Source of the DNA: Rahnella variigena | Lineage (GTDB): Bacteria > Pseudomonadota > Gammaproteobacteria > Enterobacterales > Enterobacteriaceae | Assembly: GCF_003610915.1 (NCBI RefSeq) | Contig: NZ_NSDJ01000002.1 | Location: 558,001 to 622,000, forward strand | DNA: 64,000 nucleotides | Reading direction: 5' to 3' | In this document: in pieces, positions 25,697-34,078 of the stretch | How positions within the stretch are numbered: the stretch's first letter is position 1 | Layout of the letters: each line of letters begins with the position of its first letter | Position numbers and translations under genes: made by a program | The notes under the pieces: model-generated | Databases searched by the model: none | What the model saw: the letters and a program-made list of their open reading frames with translations, nothing else | Told to the model about the DNA's origin: nothing

Positions 25697-26332
25697 TTAT
25701 CGCGTATATCCGTACAAATTAATCCTGCCCGAAAGGTATTCGCCCAAGTAGACTTCACTGATTTTTTTGAAACCTTGCTCGGCGATCCTTGCTTCTAACC
25801 ATTCAGCGTCTTTATTAATTATCTCAAGCAGATCGAAGTTTGCTGATCCATCCACGATGATGGGATAACGAATATTCTCGTCACCGCTTTGGATAATTGT
25901 TAACTGACCATTTTGCTCTAGGACCACGCGCTTAAGCTGTTCAACTTCATAAATGCCATTAGATCTTAACTTAAACATCAGGTCATTAGCTGAAACGCCA
26001 TTTCTCAAACATTCTTTAACATCCACATTGCCGTTATGTACCAGCGTAATGGGTTTACCATCAATAATCCGCTTCACAAACCGGTTATTTTCTTTCAGGA
26101 ATTTAAGAATGAAGACCAGCAACGTCCAGATAATTAAGACCAACACAAATTGCAGCACTGTAATTGATTCATTGTAGATGACGCCACCGATGATACCGCC
26201 CAGAACGTAGTTCTGAACCTGATCCATTGCAGATGTCGGGGCAAGATTGCCTTTACCCATAAGGTTGATTTGGACAATCAGGCACAGTATCCCCAGTCCC
26301 AATTTGATGATGATAGGTGTGTATATAGGCAT
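25697..26332 (-). CDS. DUF421 (YetF/YcaP-like) membrane protein
   Basis: 211 residues. Seen: N-terminal hydrophobic segments (about 8-25, 40-55, 58-80) followed by the soluble DUF421 domain with GKPITLVHNGNVDVKECLRNGVSANDLMFKLRSNGI. The function of the family is not settled. It lies 11 bases after a DUF3290 gene; this pair is common in Firmicutes such as lactobacilli and enterococci. The low GC of both genes against the surroundings hints at acquisition from outside. Confidence 0.82.
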   Translation of the reverse strand: MPIYTPIIIKLGLGILCLIVQINLMGKGNLAPTSAMDQVQNYVLGGIIGGVIYNESITVLQFVLVLIIWTLLVFILKFLKENNRFVKRIIDGKPITLVHNGNVDVKECLRNGVSANDLMFKLRSNGIYEVEQLKRVVLEQNGQLTIIQSGDENIRYPIIVDGSANFDLLEIINKDAEWLEARIAEQGFKKISEVYLGEYLSGRINLYGYTR

Positions 26333-26343
26333 TTGATTTCTCG

Positions 26344-26787
26344 TTATTTTATGATGTTAACTTCCGGATTTGTTAACCAGACGTCCGTTAAGTTATAGGT
26401 GTTTTGATCTGAACTTAAGTTAACACGGTAATAGCCGTCGTTAACTTTAACGATCACGCCATCGGATAACTGCACTGAGCTGGAATAAATATCATTTATG
26501 CTGACATTCTTTTCTTTTGATAATAACGTGACAAAATTAACCATTTGCGACGACTGGGAGTGAATATTTTCACTGTTTGCATAATCTGCATACTGAACAC
26601 CTGAAACGAACAGCAAAAACAAAAAAGCAATAATCGTCAAATCCCGATATCGGGTCTGCAGGCGATGGCGCATATACAAGCTGAAAACGACAATCAAAAC
26701 AAACAATGTACTGAAAATAATTACATACTTAAGGTAATCATTTATATTTGACTGCGTTTGCAGATAATTTATCCCATAAAAATTCAT
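26344..26787 (-). CDS. DUF3290 family membrane protein
   Basis: 147 residues. Seen: MNFYGINYLQTQSNINDYLKYV at the start, two hydrophobic helices (about 20-40 and 50-65), and a soluble C-terminal half ending in TDVWLTNPEVNIIK. This matches the DUF3290 pattern. First gene of a two-gene unit with DUF421. No function is known. The 232 bases upstream are AT-rich and hold only the presumed promoter. Confidence 0.78.
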   Translation of the reverse strand: MNFYGINYLQTQSNINDYLKYVIIFSTLFVLIVVFSLYMRHRLQTRYRDLTIIAFLFLLFVSGVQYADYANSENIHSQSSQMVNFVTLLSKEKNVSINDIYSSSVQLSDGVIVKVNDGYYRVNLSSDQNTYNLTDVWLTNPEVNIIK

Positions 26788-27019
26788 ACTAAAATCATTC
26801 CTTGTTGATTAAGGCTCTCTGCTTTTTATAATTATAGCAACGTATTGTCAATTATCTTGATGGTGATGAGTGTTTTTGTTAAAATAAAAGAGTGAGTGTC
26901 AAATCCTTTGAGTATTACACGGACGTTATTTATACATTATTTTCACAAATTCAAGTGATACTACGACATTCTTTTCTCACTGCCCCGCCTGACAGGATTC
27001 TATAAAGGGGCATAACGCA

Positions 27020-27490
27020 TTAACTCTCTTTGCGTACAATTGAATTACAGAATGCTCTTCTCTTTTTCTCTAATCTGATATCAACATCATTAATAGCCGC
27101 GTCATTACCCCAACCGAGATGTCTGTAAAATTTCGCAGCACGGCTGTTCTTATCAGTTTCCAGCCAGACTACATCATGGTGTTTAAATAACTCTTGCTCA
27201 GCAGCCATAACAAGCTTACGCCCTGCCCCTTTATTTTCATATTCCGGGCGAACAAATGCCGCAAAGAGGCAGCCTTCATCCTGTAAAGTCATTGAAAAAC
27301 CGATAATATTTTCATTATCAACTGCTACCCAGGCACAAGGGTTTTTCAGGATCATATCTGCCACAACGCTTTCAGTGATCCCCATCAGCCGCATTTCCTC
27401 ACGACTGAGATGATTTTCTATCACCGACGTTCTCACATCGAAAATACTCCCGACATCAGAAACAAGTGCTGGTCTTATGTTTATACCCAT
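27020..27490 (-). CDS. GNAT-family N-acetyltransferase
   Basis: 156 residues. Seen: MGINIRPALVSDVGSIFDVR at the start, FAAFVRPEYENKGAGRKLVMAAE as the acetyl-CoA loop (the Q/RxxGxG/A segment is present as ENKGAGR) and KFYRHLGWGND near the end. The frame stays open to 27625, where an ATG overlaps the stop of the hydrolase gene, but the extra 45 residues look unlike a GNAT protein, so 27490 is preferred despite a weak ribosome site. Substrate unknown. Downstream of, and probably co-transcribed with, the isochorismatase-like gene. Confidence 0.78.
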   Translation of the reverse strand: MGINIRPALVSDVGSIFDVRTSVIENHLSREEMRLMGITESVVADMILKNPCAWVAVDNENIIGFSMTLQDEGCLFAAFVRPEYENKGAGRKLVMAAEQELFKHHDVVWLETDKNSRAAKFYRHLGWGNDAAINDVDIRLEKKRRAFCNSIVRKES

Positions 27491-27621
27491 CAGATAAGGT
27501 CTCAGGCATGATTTAAAATGTGATGATACCAAATATATCAACCAGATACTCACCCGACAGGTTCGTGGCAGAAACGACAATGGATTATTCAGCCGCCCTG
27601 GGGACGGCTCTCCGCTCAAAC

Positions 27622-28167
27622 TCATTTGTCAGGAGCAAATCTCAAGTTATCGGCAGTTGCCAGAGTCACAAACGGTCCGGCCAGCGTGACATTGTGATGA
27701 GCAATAATTTCATTTGCTGATAAAAATTCGTTATCCATTGTTGTATGCGCATCTGAAATCAGCACGGTTTTGAATCCCAGTTCCGAGGCAACCCTGCAGG
27801 TTGTGTCGACACAAAATTCTGTTTTCATCCCGGCGATAACCACCCGCTTCACGCCTCGCTGGATGAGCTGAAGCTGCAGGCCGGTATCGCGGAAACAGCT
27901 GGGGTGCTTTTTAATAAAAACGATATCCCGCTCAACGTTCACGTCCATTTCAGGTATCAGTTGTGTTAACGGACTTTGTTCAGATAAGGGAGAGTCATCG
28001 GGTCCGGTGTGGCGGGCGAAAAAGACGGGCACCTGAGCCTGTCTTGCTTTTGCAATCAGCAGACAAATATTCGACAGAACCGCTCCGGCTGAATGCGGAG
28101 ATGTCGGGCCACGGAAAAGTCCTTGCTGCATATCGATAACGATAAGTGCATTTTCAGATGAAATCAT
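27622..28167 (-). CDS. Isochorismatase-family cysteine hydrolase
   Basis: 181 residues. Seen: ALIVIDMQQGLF with the catalytic Asp, IFIKKHPSCF-type segment with the Lys, and VVIAGMKTEFCVDTTCR with the nucleophilic Cys, the triad of nicotinamidase/isochorismatase-fold hydrolases. Substrate unknown. Upstream lie a hairpin that covers the ribosome site (28168-28200) and a 28-residue Thr-rich frame. It is followed by a GNAT gene in the same direction. Confidence 0.88.
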   Translation of the reverse strand: MISSENALIVIDMQQGLFRGPTSPHSAGAVLSNICLLIAKARQAQVPVFFARHTGPDDSPLSEQSPLTQLIPEMDVNVERDIVFIKKHPSCFRDTGLQLQLIQRGVKRVVIAGMKTEFCVDTTCRVASELGFKTVLISDAHTTMDNEFLSANEIIAHHNVTLAGPFVTLATADNLRFAPDK

Positions 28168-28171
28168 AATG

Positions 28172-28232
28172 TTTCTCCATTCAGAATATTATGAACGGAG
28201 AGATTTTCTTCCCCGTCCGGATTGGCGGGGAG
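28172..28232 (-). promoter_or_regulatory. Hairpins between the Thr-rich ORF and the hydrolase gene
   Basis: Read on the minus strand, one stem (CCCCGCC/GGACGGGG region, about 28211-28230) is followed by a second, TCTCCGTTCA pairing with TGAATGGAGA (one G-U), whose right arm contains GGAG, the ribosome site of the hydrolase gene. This could hide the start of translation. Inference from pairing only. Confidence 0.4.
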
Positions 28233-28247
28233 TGAGGATCTGTTTTG

Positions 28248-28334
28248 TCAGGAGTCAGTCACAGATACGCCCACACCACCGCAGGTTCCGATAGTGGTGG
28301 TGACTGTGGTTGTTGGCCGAACTGACTTAATCAT
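28248..28334 (-). CDS. 28-residue Thr-rich small ORF, possible leader peptide
   Basis: Not recognised. The frame begins MIKSVRPTTTVTTTIG and ends with a glycine- and valine-rich tail after a Cys-Gly-Gly. AAGG stands 8 bases before the ATG. Eight of 28 codons are Thr, six of them packed into residues 8-14, which recalls the thr-operon leader. It lies 80 bases upstream of the isochorismatase-like gene on the same strand, with hairpins between. It may be a leader peptide, a microprotein or chance. Confidence 0.4.
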   Translation of the reverse strand: MIKSVRPTTTVTTTIGTCGGVGVSVTDS

Positions 28335-28606
28335 TTTCTGACCTTAACTTAGTTGATGAAAATCAGGCACTGGAAACAACAGAAATCGTAAATACTGCTC
28401 ATTTCTTATAACACTGAGCAAATACCGGATTCAATACATTTAACCTGAATGAAGTACAGCCCTTGTTGCCCCGAAAAAGAGCCTATACCGGCTTTTGCTC
28501 AAAGCTGGCGGTAAGATATTTCATCTCACCAGATGGACGGCCGAAGCATGCTTTAGTGCAAGTGGCAGAGCAAAACAGAAAAAAAGCTGGGATTTTGGAT
28601 TTACGA

Positions 28607-28622
28607 CTGTATATTTAAACAG
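28607..28622. promoter_or_regulatory. LexA (SOS) box
   Basis: CTGTATATTTAAACAG fits the LexA consensus CTGT-N8-ACAG with an AT-rich core close to the alternating TA pattern. It lies 29 bases upstream of the GNAT gene at 28652, a typical position for LexA control. Confidence 0.7.
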
Positions 28623-28651
28623 TTATTTATACAACGAATAGGCCATTTGAA

Positions 28652-29089
28652 ATGAATAGCACTGTTGAAGAGATAAGTTTTGAGATTTGTGAAAATGCTG
28701 ATGCGGAACAATTATTACCCATTGAAGAAGGGCTTAATGATTTCAACGATTTAATGACGGGGATCAGTGATCGTAAGCCATTATCGGTATTAATAAAATC
28801 AACGAAAACGGGTGAAGTTCTTGGAGGAATGCAAGGACGTTCCTCACTGGGCCTCCTTTTTATAGATCTTTTCTATCTTCCACCAGAGCTGCGGAGAATG
28901 GGGCTTGGCACAGATATCCTAAATCGCTTCGAGGATGAAGGGCGAAGAAGGGGCTGCACAGCAGCATTTTTGTATACGATAAGCTTTCAGGCTCCTGATT
29001 TTTACAAAAAACACGGTTGGGAAGAGTTTGGGCGTATTGACTGCGCGCCGGAAGGAACAAGCCGGATATTTATGAAGAAATTCTTATAA
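28652..29089 (+). CDS. GNAT-family N-acetyltransferase, predicted SOS-regulated
   Basis: 145 residues. Seen: LPPELRRMGLGTDILNRFEDEGRRRGC, where RRMGLG is the acetyl-CoA loop, and QAPDFYKKHGWEEFGR at the C-terminal side, standard for GNAT enzymes. The acceptor molecule is unknown. A good LexA box precedes it at 28607-28622. Single gene. An SOS-induced acetyltransferase is unusual; toxin, stress or repair-linked roles are open. Confidence 0.82.
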   Translation: MNSTVEEISFEICENADAEQLLPIEEGLNDFNDLMTGISDRKPLSVLIKSTKTGEVLGGMQGRSSLGLLFIDLFYLPPELRRMGLGTDILNRFEDEGRRRGCTAAFLYTISFQAPDFYKKHGWEEFGRIDCAPEGTSRIFMKKFL

Positions 29090-29268
29090 AATCCAATTTT
29101 GTCTTTCAGCCGGGACGTCCGCTTTTCGCACTTCGAAATATGCAGCCCCTGAAATATCCTGTGAGGAGCTGATTTTGTAATTTCAGCAAAGGGTTGTTAA
29201 AATTTATGTTAATTAACGATCCACAGCAGCGATGCTGCGTCCTTTACCTGACCCAAAGTTGACCAGAA

Positions 29269-30537
29269 ATGAAAACGAATATCCCCTCCTGGCTGCAGCA
29301 AACTGCGATCCTGCTCTTATGGGGGCTGGTTTATTATTTATCAGGATTGATGTCTCTCAAATTTGACGACACAAATTCTGCGATTGCTATAGTGTGGTTT
29401 CCTCCTGGCGTGGCGGTAGCAGCCTTTTTATCTGCTCGCTGGCGCCATTATCCCGCGCTTATCCTTATCTTTGTTCTGGTGAGCGTACTACAGGACCGGG
29501 CCTGGCAGAATCTCCCCACTTTTCTTATCTCAGTGGGTTATTCACTACTCGAAATGCCAGCCAACGTTCTCATTGCCTGGATCGTCCGGCGTTTCGCGCG
29601 GCCAAGTGATGATCTGCACGTCATTATTTTGTGGATATGCTCCACTTTTGTGATCAGCATGTTGGATGCGCTAATCGTGGCGGGAGGTTACGCTTTCTTC
29701 AGCGGACAGCCGATAATGACAACTATCTGGAACGGTTTCGTTGCTGACGTGACCGGGATTTTCTTTGCTACAACTGTGGTGATGGGTTTCGTGAACAAGC
29801 GTGGCTATCAGGCTTTCCTCCCCTGGACGAAGCTGCTGGGAGGCCTTGCCTTGTTGCTATCGATCTGTGCCCTGACAGTATTTATTTTCGGCTATAGTGA
29901 CACATGGCTTAAAACCGAAGCTCCCGCGCTATATTTCGCCCTTTCCTGCTTGCCTATTGTCCTGAGTTTGATGCTCGCCCTGGTATGGGGCAACCGTGGA
30001 GGATCCATCGGCCTGCTGGTATTAGGGCTGATTGTCATCCATTTTACCGACATGCATCAGGGTCCGTTCTTTCTGCGCAACCTTAGCCTCGTCGAGTCAC
30101 TGCTACTGGCGCTAAGCTACCTTTCTGCGACAGCATTGCTCATCGTATTTGTACGCGTATTAAGACGCTCGACAACCCGTTTCAATCCAGATACAGGCAG
30201 GCTTTCAGGTAACGGCGTACTTTACAGACTTGAGCCTGAAACTGGCAAGTTTACCTGGGAAAATGATCTCTCTTCGCTGCTGGATTCTGCTTCTCTGACA
30301 GAGTTCGATACGGTTGAGAAAGTGCTAAGTCATGTACATCCTTCAGACAGAGAAAAACTCAATCAACACTGGTTTAATTCGATGTCGAGCCAGCACGATA
30401 CCGTCATTTTTCGTATTAAGTCGAATAATGATGAGTGGCTAACGCTGGTAGACAGCGGCGGTATCACCATGGCAAATGCTGACTCGTTGATTATTGTCGG
30501 GAACTGGCAGTCCAGCCATTACGATTTGGCTATTTAA
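29269..30537 (+). CDS. MASE1-domain membrane sensor with C-terminal PAS-like region
   Basis: 422 residues. Seen: about eight hydrophobic segments in the first 300 residues with the MASE1-like start (SGLMSLKF and AIVWFPPGVAVAAFLSARW), then a soluble stretch of about 110 residues with VLSHVHPSDREKLNQHW, a PAS/PAC pattern. No GGDEF, EAL or kinase domain follows, although MASE1 usually precedes one, so the output is missing or lies in a partner. The next gene starts 37 bases downstream and may be that partner. Confidence 0.75.
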   Translation: MKTNIPSWLQQTAILLLWGLVYYLSGLMSLKFDDTNSAIAIVWFPPGVAVAAFLSARWRHYPALILIFVLVSVLQDRAWQNLPTFLISVGYSLLEMPANVLIAWIVRRFARPSDDLHVIILWICSTFVISMLDALIVAGGYAFFSGQPIMTTIWNGFVADVTGIFFATTVVMGFVNKRGYQAFLPWTKLLGGLALLLSICALTVFIFGYSDTWLKTEAPALYFALSCLPIVLSLMLALVWGNRGGSIGLLVLGLIVIHFTDMHQGPFFLRNLSLVESLLLALSYLSATALLIVFVRVLRRSTTRFNPDTGRLSGNGVLYRLEPETGKFTWENDLSSLLDSASLTEFDTVEKVLSHVHPSDREKLNQHWFNSMSSQHDTVIFRIKSNNDEWLTLVDSGGITMANADSLIIVGNWQSSHYDLAI

Positions 30538-30574
30538 ACTCAGACGTCATGATTTAATAAAGAGAGACCGACTT

Positions 30575-31900
30575 GTGATACAGATTGCATTATTATTGTT
30601 CGGCGTTGATTTTATGCGTTACTGGGGCAAATATCTGATCCTGTTTGGGAGCCTGTGGAGCCTGTTCGGATTGGCCATCTTCCTCGACGGTCTGGACGGG
30701 GTGACGTACTTCCCTCTGCGATTTTTTGGTTTGCTTTTGCTCACGGAAAGTTTAGTGACGCTAAGCATAGCGTCAGGAGGCATCGGTGCGCAAAAAGCCC
30801 TCCTCTACTTTAAGGGGGGCATCTTTTGCTTCGTCTCGCTTCTTATCTTATCAAACCAGTCTTATAGCAATTTGCTCCTGGCGATCGTATTCGGATTTGC
30901 CTATTTCGTGATTGGTCTGTTTGTGGTTTTCTCGGCGTGGATTGTGCGTTTCCCTAACTGGAAGAGCTCTTTTTTGAACGGCCTGGCACAAATCTTTTTT
31001 GCCATTTTCATATTCAGTCCCTACCCAACACATTACAAGGCTACGGTCTCTTTCTTCCTGGGAACACTGATGGTTTTCAGCGGTATTCATACCGTACGCC
31101 TTGCTCTTCGGGTTATGCGACTGCAGGAAGGGACTTCTGTATTCGAACTTTTAGCGCCTGAAGGTATAGGATTAGAGTTCAATAAAGGTGGCGCGGCAAA
31201 GCCAGAAGTTGCTTCGCAAGTTATGACTGATTTTCGCGAACCCCTCACCGTTCATATATGGACGCCCGAAGGGACAGCCAGCGCATCGACTATTCCACGC
31301 CCGGTGATCAACCGTTACATAGCCGCAGTAGACTCGGAAGGTGTAATATCAACCGGCCATGCTGCGCTGGAAGTCCCTGACAGTATTTACATCAGCCTGT
31401 ACCCAGCGGAAGATATCGACCGGTCGCCATCGGAGTTCCTGAATACACTTAAAGCAACACGCGATAATGATGTTTTGGGTAAGTTTCAGCCTGACTATGC
31501 CACCGAGGCAGCAGAATGGTGCCATTCAGATCGTAAAATTTGTTTCACCAAATACAACGGAACAGCTTTACACCGTTTTTGGAGTGACTACAAGTTAACA
31601 AAGACCTATAACCTGACCTACCGCAACTGTTCAAGCAGTGTTGCCTACGCGTTGGAAAACGCCCTGGATGGTGTGCTCTCCGGACGTACTGAAAGCTGGT
31701 TATCCATAATCAGAACGCTCACTATGCCTGAGCTTTGGGTTGCCGCTCAGTTACGCAAACGCGCTATCTCAATGGCCTGGACGCCAGGTCTGGTGATGGA
31801 TTATTCCAGGGCGCTGCGCAGCATCATCCATCCGGTACCAAAGCCCTGGTATCAACGCGTTCGCTTCAAACGGCATGACAACAGAGAGGCCGATGAATAG
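30575..31900 (+). CDS. HdeD-like membrane protein fused to a papain-like (NlpC/LRAT-type) domain
   Basis: 441 residues, not assigned to a named family. Seen: about six hydrophobic helices in the first 200 residues, in HdeD/DUF308 style. A soluble C-terminal half follows, with STGHAALEVPDSIYISLYP (candidate catalytic His) and about 120 residues later YRNCSSSVAYALENAL (candidate catalytic Cys). His before Cys is the order of circularly permuted papain-like enzymes. GTG at 30575 was chosen for its GAGAG ribosome site; the frame is open further upstream. Substrate unknown. Confidence 0.6.
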   Translation: MIQIALLLFGVDFMRYWGKYLILFGSLWSLFGLAIFLDGLDGVTYFPLRFFGLLLLTESLVTLSIASGGIGAQKALLYFKGGIFCFVSLLILSNQSYSNLLLAIVFGFAYFVIGLFVVFSAWIVRFPNWKSSFLNGLAQIFFAIFIFSPYPTHYKATVSFFLGTLMVFSGIHTVRLALRVMRLQEGTSVFELLAPEGIGLEFNKGGAAKPEVASQVMTDFREPLTVHIWTPEGTASASTIPRPVINRYIAAVDSEGVISTGHAALEVPDSIYISLYPAEDIDRSPSEFLNTLKATRDNDVLGKFQPDYATEAAEWCHSDRKICFTKYNGTALHRFWSDYKLTKTYNLTYRNCSSSVAYALENALDGVLSGRTESWLSIIRTLTMPELWVAAQLRKRAISMAWTPGLVMDYSRALRSIIHPVPKPWYQRVRFKRHDNREADE

Positions 31901-31927
31901 CGCACTGACGGGATACTTAGGAGTCAG

Positions 31928-32263
31928 TCAGTGGGAAACGGATTTCGAGAACAGCTGGATAATCAAAATTCCCACAGCAATAAAAACCATGCCCATGATG
32001 GCAGGAAGATCGAGTTTCTGCTTATAAAACAGGAATGACATTATAGAAACCAAAAAGATCCCCATCCCCGCCCAAATCGCGTAAGCGATACCAATATTCA
32101 TGGTCTTGACCACCTGGGAAAGACCATAAAACGAAATAGCATATCCCACCACCACAACCATGCTTGGGATTATCCGGGTAAAGCCATCTGAAGCTTTCAT
32201 CATGGTTGTGGCCAGCGTTTCAGCGCAGATAGAAATGGCGAGAATAATGTAGGTGTTGAGCAT
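31928..32263 (-). CDS. Small multidrug resistance (SMR) family exporter
   Basis: 111 residues with four hydrophobic helices. Seen: the essential membrane Glu in ISICAETLATTMMK (residue 15), YAISFYGLSQVVKTMNIGIAYAIWAGMG in helices 2-3 and a last helix ending IQLF. This pattern matches EmrE/QacE/Sug-type exporters that swap protons for quaternary cations or similar compounds. It is the only gene of its unit. Exact substrate unknown. Confidence 0.9.
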   Translation of the reverse strand: MLNTYIILAISICAETLATTMMKASDGFTRIIPSMVVVVGYAISFYGLSQVVKTMNIGIAYAIWAGMGIFLVSIMSFLFYKQKLDLPAIMGMVFIAVGILIIQLFSKSVSH

Positions 32264-32690
32264 CTTATTTCCTCTTGTATAAAATATTTGGAAGAGTATA
32301 TAACCCGACTCAATCTAAAGTTTAAACAACCGGGAAATCATCCGCTATTAAACACGTCGCGGCGGCAACCGAAGCTCAGGGCTTATATCCACGCCACGTC
32401 TGGACATGAATTTTGTTTCTGATGCTTTGGTTGACGGGCGACGACTGCGCTTGTAGACGAAGACCGACGTTTACACCCGCAAATGTCTGGGGATATGCGG
32501 GGGCAGAATTGGCGCTCGTCAGAGGTGGCTGGGATGCTGAACAGTATAGCGCTCAGGCTTCCTTTACCGCAGTTGCTGAAGTCCGCCAATGGTTGTGCCG
32601 GGTATTCCTGATTATGGCTGGATCACATACGGGGAACGGGGCAAGATCCTGCATGACTCACTGAGCGTTATAGCACATCCTGAGTGCAGG
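32264..32690. other. Intergenic region of 427 bases without a clear gene
   Basis: Short open frames on both strands have no ribosome site and no recognised product. GC is higher than in the neighbouring LysR gene. It could be the remains of a former gene; I see no repeats or insertion-sequence ends. It must contain the SMR gene promoter near its left end. Confidence 0.3.
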
Positions 32691-33626
32691 TCATTTTAAA
32701 TAAACCTGGTTAAAATTGTTCCATTTTTTTTCCACATAATTAATAAAATCTAAAAACAGAGGGGAATAATAGGGTCTATGCATCCAGACAAGATAGACGG
32801 GTATATTAGCCAGTTTCCAGTCAGGAATGATCTGCACAAGCTCTCCGTTGCGGATATGTGTTAATGCTAGCCATTTGGGTGTACCCAGAAGCAGCCCTTT
32901 TCCTTCAAGGAGTAAGTTGAAAAGAGCCAGAAAATCGTTAGATTTAATAGAAGGTTTGTGATTTTTGTCTAAGGAAATTGTTTCATCCCCTTTTGTAAAA
33001 ATCATATTATCTTTTAAATTACAATTATCCACCATCAACAAGGTATGCCCTTCGAAACTGTCGGGTCTGTCTAACATATTAAATTTTTTAATGTATTCAG
33101 GAGAGGCACAGCTAATAAGCTCAACAGAGTTTAGTTCTCGATGTACCAGTTCTGGCCTTTGAATATTTCCGTATTGAAGTGCTACATGATCGAAGTTTTT
33201 TACATCATGATTGAATTCAAAAAGTTCCTGTGATTTTATCTCAACCCTGGCCATAGGGTTTTTGATTATATATTCACTTGTCCAATGATTAGCGAGCAAC
33301 TGACATACTACAGAGGGTACGGAAAATTTTATGTCACCCTGAATTAAAAGTTCAGGATTCTGTAATTCAGACAGCAGGGACTGAAAGGATTCAGTAATAT
33401 TCTTCGCTTTACTATACGCAATATGACCCGCAGAAGTGATTTCAAAATTACGAGCATCCCTCTTAATCAGCATCGTTTGGACATAATCCTCTAACCTGGA
33501 TATAGCCTTGCTCACGGTGCTGACACTGACACCGAGCTCACGAGCAGCAAGAGAAAGGTTCGCCTTCTCAATTGTCTTTATAAAAATCACCCAATCACGA
33601 AGCTCGCGAGTGTTATTATATTTCAA
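32691..33626 (-). CDS. LysR-family transcriptional regulator
   Basis: 311 residues, AT-rich gene. Seen: FIKTIEKANLSLAARELGVSVSTVSKAISRLEDYV as the winged helix and FSVPSVVCQLLANHW at the start of the effector domain. It lies alone between the SMR gene and the Mig-14 homologue. Target and effector cannot be told from the sequence. Base composition matches the following Mig-14 and lux region, so it may have arrived with it. Confidence 0.88.
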   Translation of the reverse strand: MKYNNTRELRDWVIFIKTIEKANLSLAARELGVSVSTVSKAISRLEDYVQTMLIKRDARNFEITSAGHIAYSKAKNITESFQSLLSELQNPELLIQGDIKFSVPSVVCQLLANHWTSEYIIKNPMARVEIKSQELFEFNHDVKNFDHVALQYGNIQRPELVHRELNSVELISCASPEYIKKFNMLDRPDSFEGHTLLMVDNCNLKDNMIFTKGDETISLDKNHKPSIKSNDFLALFNLLLEGKGLLLGTPKWLALTHIRNGELVQIIPDWKLANIPVYLVWMHRPYYSPLFLDFINYVEKKWNNFNQVYLK

Positions 33627-33883
33627 GTTTCACCTGCAAAGAAATAAAAACAAAATTTACTATAGCATGAAATTTTAAATAAGGGATAAACATGATGCTC
33701 TGGTAACTATATAGCATAATGTTCTATTGTGTTATTTTATTATGTAGCTAACTACATAATTCCAATTTTTCCAAATTGGAAAAGTTAATTTTCCCACTTG
33801 TTCATTCACTTGTTTGAAATGTAAATGTATTATAAACGAATTGATTTTTTAGGCTTAACATTTGAATAGAATGAGAACTAATC
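33627..33883. other. AT-rich intergenic region before the Mig-14 locus
   Basis: 257 bases, strongly AT-rich, with the divergent LysR promoter on the left and the presumed mig-14 promoter on the right. A direct repeat TGTTCA/TGTTTG near 33800-33817 recalls half-sites of a PhoP box but the spacing (12) is one base too long. No gene seen. Confidence 0.3.
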
Positions 33884-34048
33884 ATGAAAAAAAAGCATTT
33901 AATACCGTTAGGTTTACTCATTGTTTTTTCTCTTTCTCAGGGTTTAAGTTATTTCAAAGTTTGCATTCCTCATGCTATCAAAAGAACTGCAAGAGCAGTA
34001 GCCAACGGGTACTTCATTAAAATATTTGTGTTGATAGTGTTAAATTGA
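33884..34048 (+). CDS. Hypothetical 54-residue hydrophobic small protein
   Basis: Not recognised. Seen: MKKKHLIPLGLLIVFSLSQG, a lysine start with a hydrophobic core like a signal peptide or a membrane anchor, a basic middle (AIKRTARAVANGY) and a hydrophobic end. A weak GAGAA ribosome site stands before the ATG. It lies 30 bases upstream of the Mig-14 gene on the same strand. Length and coding are uncertain, but the start is typical for an exported small protein. Confidence 0.4.
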   Translation: MKKKHLIPLGLLIVFSLSQGLSYFKVCIPHAIKRTARAVANGYFIKIFVLIVLN

Positions 34049-34078
34049 AAATTTAATTTATTTTAAAAGATTGAAATT

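Noticed and set aside
25564..25722. 52-residue plus-strand frame starting MTDSN
   Set aside because: Runs through the operon terminator and into the end of the DUF421 gene; it is the leftover start of a lost repeat unit.
32383..32664. Short frames on both strands in the SMR-LysR gap
   Set aside because: No start signal or family match; cannot be told from chance.
33795..33820. PhoP box before mig-14
   Set aside because: Half-sites are imperfect and the repeat period is 12, not 11.
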